Source: Podaxis mareebaensis (Eukaryota > Basidiomycota > Agaricomycetes > Agaricales > Agaricaceae). Taken from it: DNA of 64,000 bases. A program made the position numbers and the translations under genes. Below the pieces are notes generated by a model. It made no database searches, was not told where the DNA came from, and saw only the letters and a program-made list of their open reading frames with translations. The first letter of the stretch is position 1; each line of letters begins with the position of its first letter. Location of the stretch: contig JAEUWP010000436.1 of assembly GCA_018524725.1 (NCBI GenBank), positions 1 through 64,000 on the forward strand. The letters are read 5' to 3'. Positions 1 to 11,972 of this stretch are shown piece after piece.

Positions 1-1523
1 AGGTCACTGACCTCAGATGGGCAAGCACAACTGCTGATGACTATGTGCCAGCCACTGGTGCTGGGCAACAAGAGCGTGATGTCATTGCAGTACTTCGGTC
101 TGCTATTCGTGCGGTAAGTATGACTAGGTGCCGACTTCATAAAGCAGGACCCTGATATTGGTAAACAGATCCGATCATCCTCACTACGTCGCGACGCATT
201 TGCAGATACATGTCGACGTCTAGGACTACAAGATCATGAACTTATTCGAGATGTAGATACACGGTGGTCCTCCACCTACCTTATGATTTTACGAGCGTTG
301 AAGCTCCAGCAGGTAATTTTTGAATAGATGACTCTTTAAATCACAAGTTCATTATTATGTAGGCGATTGACCGATATCTCACCCTTGCTTCTGACTTGCA
401 ACGATACCGTCTTCAGCGACAGGACTGGGTTGATTTAAAATGCTATGCACGAATTCTTGCTGTATGTGACGTCTTTTTAATCTGAAATAATAGTTGTCTA
501 ACAGTCAACATTACACCTCACTTAGGTTCCGCATGCTTTCCAGCAGGTCCTCTCTGCTGAGAAAACTCCGACACTATGTGGAGCAATGCCCGCATTCAAT
601 GCGATGATCTCAAGATGGCGAGAACTACAAGAACAACTCCCTCTGGGTCGTTATTATGAAACAATCCAGGCTGGCATCGAAAAGCTGCAACATTATCATG
701 ATCGACTGACTTTGGTGCCTGCGTATACATTGTCAATATGTAAGACCAACAATTGAAATTCTTAAGACCCTATTCTGACTCATAATTGGTTAGTAATAAA
801 CCCAGCTATGAAGTTAAATTGGTTTCGAGAAAACATGCCAGGGGAAGTAGAAGAAGTCCGTGAGCTTTTTATCGCTCATGTATGTTTTTTCTGCTTTAAT
901 TATATTATGAAGTCTAACGCTAAATTTTCTAGCTCTCACAGTATCATGATTTCACAGAACCAAGCACTCGAGGGCCTCAGGTATCAGCAACAGACAATGA
1001 TTTCGACTTCCATGATGATCCAAATCTTATCCTTGGCCTCCATAATCTTTCACTGTTGACTCCTGAGGATCACAACTTACGTACCGAGGTGGAATCTTAT
1101 TTCCTTGATCCCTATCAGTCAACAAGCAGTCTTACGTTCTGGCAGGTAAGCTCACTTTCAACACCTCCTAGATATCGCTTATATACAACCTCATAGGAAA
1201 ATCGCTCCCGTTATCCTACCATCTTCCTCCTTGCACTCGATATTCTTTCAATTCAAGGCTCAGCTGTGCCCTGTGAGAGAATATTCTCATCTGCGAAGGA
1301 AACAATGACACTCCGACGGAACCGTATTGCTCCTGAGCTAATGGAAGCTTTACAAATGCTTAAATACTCATATAACCATGGATACAAACTCAACTTTACA
1401 GCTGGACTAAGCCAGAATGAGGAATATGCACACTTAATGGAACTCACAATGGAGGAGAGTCAAGTACCTGAAGATGTGACAAGCTTCATGGATTCTCTTA
1501 AAACTCCAGCTCTAATACCATAG
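1..1523 (+). mobile_element. hAT-family transposase, 3' part (5' end outside window)
   Basis: This is the C-terminal part of a transposase of the hAT (hobo/Ac/Tam3) superfamily, which catalyses cut-and-paste movement. Exons joined by short GT-AG introns (for example about 113-169) give a DTRWSSTY motif near 256-282, characteristic of hAT transposases. The last exon, from about 1200, carries the C-terminal dimerisation domain with CERIFSSAKETMTLRRNRI and then LMEALQMLKY, and ends at TAG 1521-1523. I see no in-frame stop or frameshift in the exons I could join, so this copy may be fairly young. The N-terminal zinc finger and first catalytic acidic residues lie before base 1, so activity cannot be judged. 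The element continues to a terminal repeat near 1932. Confidence 0.82.
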
Positions 1524-1796
1524 CCACTCTTTTGTAATACGTTCAACATCAATTGACAATCTTTGCAATTTGATCCGTAGTGTTACAACATGCTACCATC
1601 ACTGTCACACCGAAATCTCGTCATAATGCCACCTCAAAGTTCATTAGCATTTTGTTGTCAACATTAATTTTCTAACTGAGGTAGCTGGAAATTTCCTGCT
1701 CCACCTGGTTGATCTTTCATAGTAAACTGAACATTTCCTGAGCCATGATTGCCCAAGATTTGTTCAAGTAGTATATATATGGTGTTTTAAATACCC

Positions 1797-1933
1797 GGCT
1801 CATTGCGGCTCTTCGGCTAGCCAGCTGGAGCTGAGCCGGCTGTCTGGCTCCCTGATGGCTCCTGAGCCTTTCTGAAGCTAAGCCGTGCCTGAATCGAGCC
1901 GAGCTGAGCCGAGCTGAGCCGTGGCAACACTAG
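1797..1933 (+). repeat. hAT right end: subterminal GGCTC/GAGCC repeats and terminal inverted repeat
   Basis: At least nine copies of GGCTC or its complement GAGCC are packed between 1797 and 1920, and the stretch ends in GTGGCAACACTAG (1921-1933). Read from outside, that is CTAGTGTTGCCAC, resembling hAT terminal inverted repeats (C/TAGNGTTGCCA type). Subterminal pentamer arrays are known transposase-binding sites in hAT elements. An 8-bp target duplication would start near 1934, but the left end is outside the window and cannot be compared. Confidence 0.65.
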
Positions 1934-2366
1934 TTGCATGACGCCACCGGGTGGAGGTCACAGCTAACATCACTACGATGTGATAGCCCATCTAAGCTCA
2001 ACTTTCAGGTAGTGCGCCGCGTCCTAGATTGAGAATACTGCATTGGAGCTAGAACGAAAATTACGACGTCGGGGGTATCGAAATTGTGCTTAGGCTGCAT
2101 TTCCTTTAGGATGGTACGAGAATCAGGGCCATAAACTCGAGAGAATGTAAGTATGAAAGGTTGAATGGTCACGTTTACCTCACCACGATATTATCGTTGG
2201 GGTCGCCTTCCGTCTACTTTCCGAACCGATCCCAACATGCTTGTAGGTCTCGATGAGCTTCGACCCCGGCATTGAGCAGCAAGATGGCACACTGGCAAAG
2301 TTGCGATATATAACCCATCCTCATTTTCATTCCATTGATCCAGAATACTAGTACCCACAAAGTAAT
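1934..2366. other. Intergenic, hAT end to carboxylesterase 1
   Basis: No coding region or RNA gene recognised. It holds the flank of the transposon insertion and the 3' region of the minus-strand carboxylesterase gene. Confidence 0.5.
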
Positions 2367-4352
2367 CTACAGCGTAATGTTGATACCCAGAAGGTTATAT
2401 AAAGCCACCAATGCATCAATAGTACCACAGTCTGTATCGACTTTCGAACTCGAGGTGAACGTTGCACCGCCCGGATTTGCAGAATTACCGAGAAGCACTA
2501 TATCATTCCCTCCATCATTGACTCTTGGCCACGCAAATGGTGCGTTTCTGAGCCCGTTTGTAGGGTCCCTAGCAAACGTAACCCACGCGGTTTGCATGAA
2601 CTGGGAGAGTACAATTTCAGCCGCAGTGGGTCCGGCAGATGCGGTGCTCGCGTTGTAGGTCCCAAACACGATCGGAATCTCAGAGGCGTGATAGGCTCGA
2701 AGGTCTGAACGTTGGGAAATGTCCGGGAAGACACCTACAAAGTCGGATGTATCAATACTTTGTTAGATGGAAGGAATTCAGGAAGGCAAGGCACTGACCT
2801 TGGTATTGGTATCGCCAGGTAGGGACACCTGCTCGTGAACGATCTGATGCGGCCGTACCCGCTGGACAAGTAAATGCCACCTGAGACAAAAAAATCATTA
2901 TATGAGATTTCCAGCATGGAACGTGGAACTACCTTTGTTACAATGTCAGAAACTGTTTGAGTCACTCCAGGAATAACAATTCCAGTAGTCAAGAGTTCTT
3001 CTTCAACTACGAATATATCTCCTTCTTGGGCAGTCGTGCCTCCGAGCATCGGCACATGAAGGAAGTTGCCAGCAGCAGCACGCCGGCGAACATCCGAAAA
3101 GATTGTGATGTCTTTGTCCACAGCATTAAATCTCATACCTTCCACGGAGAAAGGACTTACCATCTACAATGGGAGCAAATGTAGCTCCCGAATCAATCGT
3201 GGCCTGTTCGAGAGTACGTGCATCAACCGCCCGCATGCACGCCAACTGCTCAGGCGTTGCCGCTAGACATAATCAATACTGTAAGCAACCATCTTCCAAA
3301 AATAACCTGATGAAAAAACAAACAAGATCCACAGCCAACGGTATTGGCAATCTGGTTCCAAGCATCAGTATCCGCGTCGTCCACGCCGATTCGAGCAATT
3401 GGTATCGAGGTAACGAGATCCAATCTATCTCACCCGGCGGGTGATAAGTCTAAGTCTATTGAAACATGTTTAAAAGCAAAATAGACTCACGTTCCCGACT
3501 GAGTGATGATACCTGGTAGGCCGTGCCCTCAAACATTGAGATCACTCCCAGAGTCATTGAGTCCAAAATTGGCGCACCTTTAACGATAGTGTCGGAGGGA
3601 TGCGAATAGGCGTAGGCATCAACGGCAACGCTTCCTGCACTCTGTCCAAAAATAGTGATCCTTTCGGGATCACCACCAAAAGCAGCGATATTCGAGTGCA
3701 CCCAGCGAATAGCAGCTTCGACGTCCAACAAGCCAAAATTTTGGGTTTGCGTCGACGAAACAAGTTGCGGAGCGTTGGGTTGGCCAAAAATGTTGGTTCG
3801 GTAATTAATCGTGACGATAGCAATATCGTCATGGTCACGAACGAAGTTAGTTCCGTCATACGCAGCGAAATTACTCTGTCAAATCAACCATTGTGATTAG
3901 TGCTAATCATTTAATGACACCCGAACCAGACTCACAGTCCCCCATTGGAATGATCCACCATAGATCCACAAGAGCACAGCGGTTCCCTGCTTTCTCCCAA
4001 CGCTCGGTGCCCAAACGTTCAGATTCAAACAATTATCTGACTCAGATACGGGAGTCGTACCCGCTCCAGAGAGGGTCAAAAACTCTCTAGCTGAGCTACC
4101 AAGATTCTGAGGACACGAGTCCCCAAATTGCGTCGCATTCAAAGCTGTGCTCCGCATTGGGGGACTCGCCGGTGGTTGCCAACGCCCTGCCGTCGCATAC
4201 GGTATACCAAGGAATCGACGAACAGTGGGAAGTGCGAGTAATCCAACAACAGGTCCTTGTTGGGTTTGAACCGTCAGGCCGTTGATGTCCTGTGCATTGG
4301 CGAATGCGAGTATGAGACCGGCGGCAGTGAGGAAGGATATGAAACGAGCCAT
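2367..4352 (-). CDS. Type-B carboxylesterase/lipase 1 (secreted, alpha/beta hydrolase)
   Basis: This is a secreted ester hydrolase of the carboxylesterase type B / fungal lipase family (PF00135). The first exon (4352-3936) encodes a signal peptide and the early family block FLGIPYATAGRW, then the oxyanion-hole region IYGGSFQWG. After an intron (3935-3876) comes the nucleophile elbow ITIFGQSAG near residue 218. The acidic triad member is expected in AQEGD and the histidine in AYHASE. A 49-nt intron at 3112-3160 restores a frame otherwise broken by stops. The last exon ends at 2367 after a C-terminus typical of the family. About seven exons fit. The junction near 3410-3490 is the least certain and could hide a lesion. 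Closely related to the gene at 33462-35399 on the same strand, with partly shared intron positions. A TTAAAA box lies near 4411-4420. Confidence 0.85.
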
Positions 4353-6360
4353 CTGAGAGAGACTCTCATCAAACGTCGATGGAACGGGGTCGATGTGAAG
4401 GCTGGGAAGAGCCTTTTAACCCTTTCCGAGGATTCATGACCGCGAGAGAAGCAGAGTGACCTAGAAAGCGATTGGCAGACGGCATCATAAGCGTGGATAG
4501 TCATCTTCGGAAGCAGCAATTCGATGCATGGGCTAGTGCTTCTGAGGGGTGATGATCTGTAACATCGACTCTCATCTGAGCATGTAACTCCCGTTTCCCC
4601 AGTCGCAATTAGGAAAATAAGGTCTCACGAAAGGATAGAACTTGTTGTCCCTTGGGAGAACCACATTATCGGCGGGGTTTTTCTGCGTACGAAACGGGGT
4701 ATCAGCACTTCGTTGATCACACGTTCGGGTGCTGGGAAATTGTTCACATGGTGAGCTCTGAGGAACACATGTCGGCGCATCATTTGTAAGGTCCATTGGA
4801 CCAAGGGGCAGGTTTGGACATTTTGGAACTTTGCACGAGATGTGAGTTCAGGATTCGCAAGAGGCGCTTACAAGAGAATTCACACGTATAGTAACGAATG
4901 TAGAATCGAGAGAATCGAGCCTTGAGGTCATGTGGAACAGACATCACGCGTGATCACCGTAGCGCTCGGCGACTCCTAACACAAGGCCAGTCTTGTTCAA
5001 CATCCGTGGCCCAGCTCTTCCGAACCAGTTCTATCCAGAAACTTGGGTGCGTTTCTGTATGAACCTCTGCGGGATCTCAGTCCTGGAGTGCTTTGTCATT
5101 ACCTGGCGCTTGAAGTGTCAGGACCACAAGGTAGAGGCATCCTAAAAACAGAATTTGACAAACATGGCCTTAGATTTCACGTATATGTTATATGATCCGT
5201 GGTTATAACAAGAATAACTGCGCTATGTCCGACAGGAGATGATGCGCTGTAAAAGGAACCACCATGCTGTGGCTCAGACCTCGCGCGGAATCTTGGAGCT
5301 GATGTATTGAACAATTCATCATCAAGTACTCATGCTCATAAACACCCTCGGGAACTAAAGCCTGGGAGGCTCTGCTGTGCGATTTCCCGCGATTTCCGTG
5401 ATTGCGCTTGTGTTTTTGACATATCTTCCATTGTCTTTAGTCTAGGGAAGCCATCACTTTCAAGAACATTTTCATCAATCACCGTCTCCTCCATTTGTTT
5501 CATTACTCCTAGACTGCGGCCGCATTTTACCCCGTCATCACCACCACTAGGACCTGCGACAACTCGCTACCAGCTATACGAGACTGTCCGATCGTTGCGT
5601 CTGGCGGATCTTATTCATCTTTGATAACAGGCGAGGATACAGATCGTTCTGGGACCACTTCTACAAGATCAAACTTCCATTCTCTACTGCATTCATGTAA
5701 TCAAGCTTTGTCTCGAAGATTTGGACTGTACAAACAACCCAGGCAAACCTTTCTAATGATATCGCCTCCAAGATTGTTCCGACTCGAAACATTTTCAAAG
5801 CCCATTAACCACCCTCTGCCCCGCTAAGGGGATATCTAGGATGTAGTTGCCCACAGCATTGCATCCTTTTTGCTAGGACCGGACTCGTCGTCGCCAAGTC
5901 GATTGTGGTTCAACATTTGTCGCAATGTCTTTCTTGGCTCAATCTATTGTATCACCGCGGTTTTATCGAAGTCTCTCTGTCTCTCTGGCGCTTTCTCTTC
6001 CGCTCTCCGCGCGATTCTGGACGAACTCAAGATGTGGTTTAGGGCTAAGCAGGCCTTGGGTATAGATATCAATATTCGTCTCGGCACCCTCCAGCTCGAA
6101 ACAGGCCATGCATGTCTTCACACCGTCTTTCATGGAAGGAGAATCATTCGCCAGATCATCAAGAGCATATGCGAGTTATCAATTCACACCTGCCTAGTCA
6201 CACGACTCATCCTTGAAATGCCTTGAACCCGGCGACCGGCGAGCAATATCTGGACCAAGTAGATCTTGGTAATTGGATATCTATTTCGCCCTCTTCATGT
6301 TCCGTAGATATGCGGCAATAATCGTCTGCTCCACCCTACAAGATCGTTCAGCACTACTAC
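4353..6360. other. Intergenic, 2 kb without a recognised gene
   Basis: Open stretches exist on the plus strand (about 5307-5827 and 5870-6226) but none matches a family I know. A short run read in a third frame at about 5618-5696 (ending in STAFM) looks protein-like and could be a decayed F-box/LRR fragment, but this is weak. No RNA gene seen. Confidence 0.35.
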
Positions 6361-7572
6361 TTAGTCCAAATCCTGCTGCGCTACGTACCTTCCCTTCACT
6401 AAAAAAGTCACTCCCTGATTAAGGAAACCTTTCACGATCTGCATCTCCAGGCCTTGATATAACCCTAAAACCCCCGGCTTTGAAGCTCGTTTGCTCGCTG
6501 ATGCTTTGATGTTCTCGCGCTTGACGCGGGATGTAGAGTATTTGCCTTCGTATGCGTCGACAAGCGCTTCTGTCAGAGAAATCGCCGACGAGTGCTGTAG
6601 TCGCGTCTTCGCCAGCATCATCGGATATAGCAATACCACAGCTGTCACATCTCAATCACCACCTGTGTCGGAAATACCAACGATGAGCCTACCGATGGAA
6701 TTGGAGACAGCAGCCCCTATGAAGGCCTCTCTTGGCTTGGGATTAACGGGGTTTTCCTCCATAGATCGAACCCCCTTGAATACCAGACTGCTCGGATGTC
6801 TATACAGGAAAGTGAGCATTCTTCGGAAGAATTGGTAGATAGTCAGAGTGATTGATGGATTCAAGGATAGGATCGTGGCGGTCTTGAAGCCTGTCGAAAG
6901 AACCGTAGAGTTAGCCAGCTGCTGAACAGAACGTTGCTGGTCATTTCACCTCGCCAGAAGCCAACCAATCCTTGTTCCTCATAAATTTGTTTGACTGCAC
7001 CAATGGCGCCCGTTGATGCGGATACATCGGGGTTTCCCTCTTCCTCGTCTCCCCGTTCTGTCTGAAGCCGTAGGGTGATGATGTTGAGAGGCGTTGAGAT
7101 GGCGCGGGAGGCCACTCCTGCCACGAAGCCAAGAAGAAGTTCTTCAGTCATTCCGGGCTTGTGTGGGCGTGACGATTTGGCAGGAGATCCCCTTTTAAGC
7201 ATATCAGCGGAAAGAAGATGTCGCGTTGACAAAGAGCGGAGCCATGAGTAGAAGTAAAAGTAGAAGAAACTTTGAACTCGTGGTAAGTGCTGTTCGTTCT
7301 CGTCCAGGTAATGCAATTGAAACTTACCTGGAGAGCAGCTTCGCAACTATATCCACTGATAGACCATCATACAATGCTGCAATGCCATACTTTCGAACAA
7401 TATGGTGCAGCACTCGAACGCCACCTGCGAGTCCCTTCGACTTCGACCTATCATTTGATTCAAGTTGAAGCCTCGTTGTGACGGGTTCAAGCGGGTATGT
7501 CAGGGCTCCAGCGGCCGCACTTCCAATTGCACCAGAAACCGCTTGGACTAAAGGTGGCAGTGTACTGGCCAT
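6361..7572 (-). CDS. Peroxisomal membrane carrier, PMP47/SLC25A17-like
   Basis: A mitochondrial-carrier-family protein of 347 residues, most like the peroxisomal adenine nucleotide carriers PMP47/ANT1/SLC25A17. These import ATP into peroxisomes for activation of fatty acids. Four exons join in frame: 7572-7328, 7269-6950, 6890-6693 and 6641-6361, giving exactly 348 codons with the stop. The three carrier repeats are visible: YPLEPVTTRLQ (about residue 25), STPLNIITLRLQ and LLYPMMLAKTRLQ. The degenerate third repeat with AKTR is typical of PMP47-type carriers rather than mitochondrial ones. The start chosen is the Met of MASTLPPLVQAVSGAIGSA, where family homology begins; an in-frame upstream Met at 7791 would add residues unlike the family. 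Subtype assignment is inference. Confidence 0.86.
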
Positions 7573-8067
7573 GTCCGGGTTCACGTTGGGAGTGATGAGT
7601 GCGATCGAGTACAGTATTGTAATGACGTTGAGAATGCTTGTGATGATGTCATATAGGGAGGGAAAGCCCAGGCTCCCCTCATCAATCCTCGCTAAATTTG
7701 GAATTGAACGACTGGCGTAACTGGGTTTTTGGGAGTTAACAAGTTGGAGGGACTGGTACTGAGCAATGATAATACGAGGGCCGTTGGTCAAACCATGGCC
7801 TACCTCGAATTACCTGTTATCTGCCAAGGTTTACGCCGGACGCCTAGGAACAATCTCGAGTGAACAAGTCGAAGGCCAAATATAATACCCCTCAAAGTGA
7901 AAGCAGAGAGTAAGCGGCAGGCTTCCATGACACTCTGTACGTTCGAGCCTGCACCCAGAGTGGCCCCAGATCTGGCTCCCTTGTTACTGCAAGAATCCAC
8001 AAACAGGATGTCTTCGGACTTTTGGTGAATGATGCTTTGCGAACTAACATTTACTACAACCAGGTGT
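7573..8067. other. Intergenic, carrier to hydrophobin A
   Basis: No gene recognised. It contains the promoter of the carrier gene and the 3' end of hydrophobin A, both on the minus strand. Confidence 0.5.
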
Positions 8068-8635
8068 CTATAGGTTAATATTAACCGGGTTGCAGCCGGT
8101 GGAGAGGATTCCGCCCTGATAGTTTGCTCAGCAGACAGATAAGTGGCAACGGGTCAGAGGGGCAACTCACGACGTAGTTGTCGGTGCAGCACACAGGCTG
8201 TGTAGAGCTGAAGAGGTTCATGATTAATACTGTCAACTATATGCGCATTTATAACCTCACCAGGAATTCCCATTTGCAGCAACGACAGAAAGGGGAGTGC
8301 AGGTCACTGGTTTGAGGATTGAGAATTAGTTGATGAATCTGAAGGGAACTCGACTCACGGCCAATGAGAGCATCGGTGGCGCCGAGGATAGCGCCGATAT
8401 TGATGGGGAGTCCAAGGAGGCTCAGTCCACCTAGAATTTGGGCTACGCCCGTTGCATTAACCTGATTCACAGGTAAGATAGCTTTCATAAGACGATAGGA
8501 TCTGCAGCTCACGCTCTGCACACTGGAACAGCATTGTGTGACTCCAGTGTTGCATTGATCATCTGCACGAGGGATAATGGCAGTGGTAGAAGCCACCGCA
8601 GAAATAGCGAGGATAAAAGTAAAGGCAGAGTGCAT
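8068..8635 (-). CDS. Class I hydrophobin A (divergent member)
   Basis: A small secreted surface-active protein that self-assembles at air-water or hyphal-wall interfaces. The signal peptide starts MHSAFTFILAISAVAS. Five short exons give all eight cysteines in the hydrophobin order: one in CNTGVTQ, a CC pair, one in LTC, one in GNSC, a CC pair (PVCC), and one in STGC; the protein ends in VNINL. The loop between the first CC pair and the fourth cysteine is about 41 residues, at the long end for class I. Introns follow VQS, follow ALIG (phase 1), split the NGNSC codon and follow DNYV, the same places as in the four plus-strand paralogs. It is the only minus-strand member of the cluster and the most divergent in its middle region. 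Confidence 0.93.
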
Positions 8636-8682
8636 GTTCGTTCGTATGAATAATGCTGGATACAATCCGCTGATAGTGCCGA

Positions 8683-8692
8683 CCTTTTATCT
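8683..8692 (-). promoter_or_regulatory. TATA box of hydrophobin A
   Basis: On the minus strand this reads AGATAAAAGG, about 50-57 bp upstream of the start codon, a plausible core promoter for this gene. Confidence 0.45.
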
Positions 8693-10226
8693 ACTCTCTC
8701 CAGTAGTCCAACCTACGAGTCTCACCCTGTGAGAAGTGGAAGTTGATCGTGTGAGTGAGCTTCGGCTTCCCTACGACCTCGACAGTCATGTCTTGGAATT
8801 ACGGCTAGTATAACAACCCCAACCCCCGTCCCTATCCGAGATCCTGTATCTTTCTGGCGCAGGTGAACTCCGAGTAGTTGACAGAGTCCAAGGTTCCATT
8901 ACTGTACAAAGTCTGGGCTATTATGAAGTTTACGACATATCATTTGTTACCCCATCCAATCGGGTGCCACTAACATACTGTCAGCTGTCCGAGTCGTGGA
9001 GCCTCGAGGCTTTGATGGTTTTGATTTTGAAATTGTTTGGCCTTCTAAATGCGGCAACCAGTGTTCGTAAGTCCCCTTAAAATTGACCTCTTCTTTCTTG
9101 AATAACCCTCCGAGCAGTGCTACCGCACGCGCATCTGTACTGATCAAGATGCGACATTCTGTTATTATTCCAGGCATGATCACGACCTGTCATCCACGAC
9201 AACTAGCTTGTTCGTGAGCCATATGACCCCTGCTCGCTACTTAGTCGGGCTGATCGGTGGGACTTCTAGGTACAGGAAATGGAGAAACTTCTTCACCAAA
9301 AGTACGTATCGTGCGGAGAAGGGGATAGGCGAGTCCCCATGTATCCCTGAGCTCGAGCTGCCGTCATTACGAGAATTCTGTCTCTCTATTTGGGCTCGAA
9401 AAATTGCCGAAGTCTGGCTTAGCAGGCGACTCGTGAAGGACCTTGCTTTTTACTCATCAGCAAACGTTCTCACTACAGTATATTGTCATATTGTCCGTTG
9501 GGCTAGCCTCAGTATGACCCTCCGTCCTTTAAGCTAGGGGCGGTTTGTTAACGGAAATAACAAAGACTTTGTCGGGATATTAAGTGGGGATTTCTCACTC
9601 TGATCCTCGGGTTGAACATGCTCGCCTAGCAATCCCCTATAAAGATATGTAACAATTGAGCCGGTAGAAATCCTCTTGGGAAGTGGGACTCCAGATCAGA
9701 GAAACGAACGGCTCCTCGTAGCAGCGATGCGGCAGTAAACCGGAACCAGCGCATTGGCATCAAAGACTGTCAGTGATTGGTGCCCGTCATGTCAGCACCC
9801 ATTCTGCTTCTTTATTCAGATGTGTAACGACAGCTTTCTGACAATCAATGGCTTGTGAGACTCATACCGTAAGTCCGTAACCCACTCGTGTCAGCGCATG
9901 TTAAGTGCCTTAATCGAAGTGACTGATGAGCGATAAGGGTGACTTGCAATCATTGATGGGTGAAAACAATGTCGCATGCAATTCATTAAGCTCACTGCGC
10001 CCAGCAAATGAGAACACGAGAAAAACCTCTTGAATGCAGCGCCGGAAAGAGGCGAGTCTGGGAAAGACGTTTCATCGAAGCATTTGTGATCGCGTTACGG
10101 GATGCCACAAGGCCGACTCCTGGAAATCAAGACTCGAGGAGGTGAAATCACATCATGTGCAATTATGCGTATGTCTAGGGACTTTGTGGGGTGCGCTGTA
10201 TGCCAAGCAAAAAAGACCTCGGACGG
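8693..10226. other. Intergenic between divergent hydrophobins A and B
   Basis: About 1.5 kb between two divergently transcribed hydrophobin genes. An open stretch on the plus strand (9208-9537, 109 codons) has no family resemblance and is probably chance. The region presumably carries the regulatory sequences of both genes. No RNA gene or repeat seen. Confidence 0.4.
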
Positions 10227-10234
10227 GTATAAAA
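10227..10234 (+). promoter_or_regulatory. TATA box of hydrophobin B
   Basis: GTATAAAA, 85 bp before the ATG. It is followed 33 bp later by CAGACTCGA (10260-10268), a segment conserved at the same spacing upstream of hydrophobin C and probably marking the transcription start. Confidence 0.65.
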
Positions 10235-10311
10235 CCTCCCAGTAGCGTAGAGGAAAAGTCAGACTCGAATCACCAATTCACAGTCTTCGCAAAGCATCCT
10301 ACACCTTCAAC

Positions 10312-10803
10312 ATGCGTTTTGCTGCTGCTTTCACTCTCGCTCTCCCCGCCATTGCTGCCGCAAGTGCTATCCCTCGTGATGGTGGTAGCTGCAACACTGG
10401 CCCGATCCAATGCTGCAACACAGTTCAATCTGTAAGCCTTGGATATTTAAAGGGATCTCTGCTCATCTAACACAATCCGAATATCTAGGCGAGCGATCCC
10501 AGCACCAACCTTTTGGCTGGTCTCCTTGGTATCGTTCTCGGTCCTATAACTGGTCTCGTCGGAAGTAAGTGTAATCCCACTCAGGTTTTAAACTGGTACT
10601 CACGAAGGCACAGTCAACTGTACTCCTATTTCGGTCCTCGGTATCGGCGGCAACTCCTGCTCCGCTCAACCTGTCTGCTGCACCAACAACCAATTTGTAA
10701 GGACTTCTTTCAACCATACGCATGATTGATGCTTACGAAGGACCTCTCCTATCAGAATGGCCTCATCAATTTGGGTTGCACTCCTATCAACATTAACCTT
10801 TGA
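10312..10803 (+). CDS. Class I hydrophobin B
   Basis: Secreted class I hydrophobin of about 110 residues. The start [19 protein letters not shown] is a clear signal peptide, followed by a PRD motif that may be a processing site. Exons joined across short introns give eight cysteines: CNTGPIQ-CC, then INC, GNSC, PVCC and NLGC, ending PININL before TGA 10801-10803. About 32 residues separate the first CC pair from the fourth cysteine, within class I limits. The intron after GLVG is phase 1, as in the paralogs. Nearly the same layout and signal-peptide wording as hydrophobin C, so the two look like a recent duplicate pair. Expected to coat aerial hyphae or fruit bodies (family knowledge). Confidence 0.95.
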
Positions 10804-11893
10804 GAGCGGTAGTCTTATGACCGTTCCTTGGTCATTGCGTTGCGTCGGGTGGCACGCCCAGTAACACGACTGATCAGGAGCTTTGATGGCTCGTAGCGAA
10901 CAGTTCTTTAGGGAAATCAGAAAATGATATATTATACGTGACTGGTTATACGGCTTTACATGGTTACGCGTGAGAGCTTGTTCATTGTGGGCGAGACTGA
11001 GAAGTTGAGTTAGGTAGCCCACTAAGCTTGGTCATGATTATTGCGACTCTGCGACCCGTTGTGTTCCAGTCCAGGTAACTGGTCTCCAGCCCCAACGACT
11101 CCAACTAGGTACAGACCCCGGAGTACGCGATTGGCGTCAGGGAAAATGCACTCATACAGCTGTCAAACCTTCGTTTGACTGTTCATCCATGTCTAATGGT
11201 AGTTACTCTTTGGCCTCCTCCTTGGGAAAATCTGTGGAGTACGCTGAACCCATTCTGGGGTACAGTAGTTACGCAGAGCCGCCTTTTTTCCACTTGAAAG
11301 TTGTGTGAACTTGAGGGAAAAAACACAGTAAATCGCAGTTATGAAGCCGCAATGACGATGAGCTCTATAGATATATATACCGCTAAGTACCAGCAATCTA
11401 GTGTCGAGACGCAGTGGACGCAGCCTATGAACTATGTAATGCAGAAAACTGCTGCAGGACTACGTCAAGCTGGTATGTACATTAATCAAGAAGTTCTTAC
11501 TAGACGCCGCAACATGTTTTTGCCATGAGTTTGGAGATCCTCTATTAAGGTCCTTGATCGAAGCCTCCAGCCTTGACAACGCCCCCGACAGAGTTGCCTA
11601 TGGTGCGGTAGAGAAGGCACCCACGACGGCGAAAAATGGGCGGTATAGGTACAAGGTGTGCATATGCGCTCCATGATATGACGAAGGAATGACGGAACGG
11701 AGTGGATTAGAGCTTTGTGCCCCTGTTCTACGAAAGATTATTGGATGCCACAAACCCGGAGGCTTTTGGTAATTAGGTTCTGCCATGCAGGTGCGTTGCG
11801 GAATGAAAACAGGTTGAAGAAATGACAATCTTCTATCGGGTGATCGAATGAATCTTAAGAAATGGGAGAGTGGGAGGACATGGCCCAGCCGTG
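10804..11893. other. Intergenic, hydrophobin B to C
   Basis: About 1.1 kb with no recognised gene. Short open stretches on both strands lack family similarity. It holds the B terminator region and the C promoter. Confidence 0.45.
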
Positions 11894-11901
11894 CTATAAA
11901 A
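11894..11901 (+). promoter_or_regulatory. TATA box of hydrophobin C
   Basis: CTATAAAA, 79 bp before the ATG, with CAGACTCGA at 11928-11936, 34 bp downstream, matching the arrangement before hydrophobin B. Confidence 0.65.
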
Positions 11902-11972
11902 GCAAGGAGAGGACGAATAAAAAAAGCCAGACTCGAGTTAGCAATCTTCAGTCTTCAGGACATTTCTATAAT

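Noticed and set aside
3139..3160. An apparent 22-nt intron in carboxylesterase 1
   Set aside because: A 49-nt intron (3112-3160) with the same GTAAGT donor and a later CAAAG acceptor gives VDDITIFSD, matching the paralog, so no ultra-short intron is needed.
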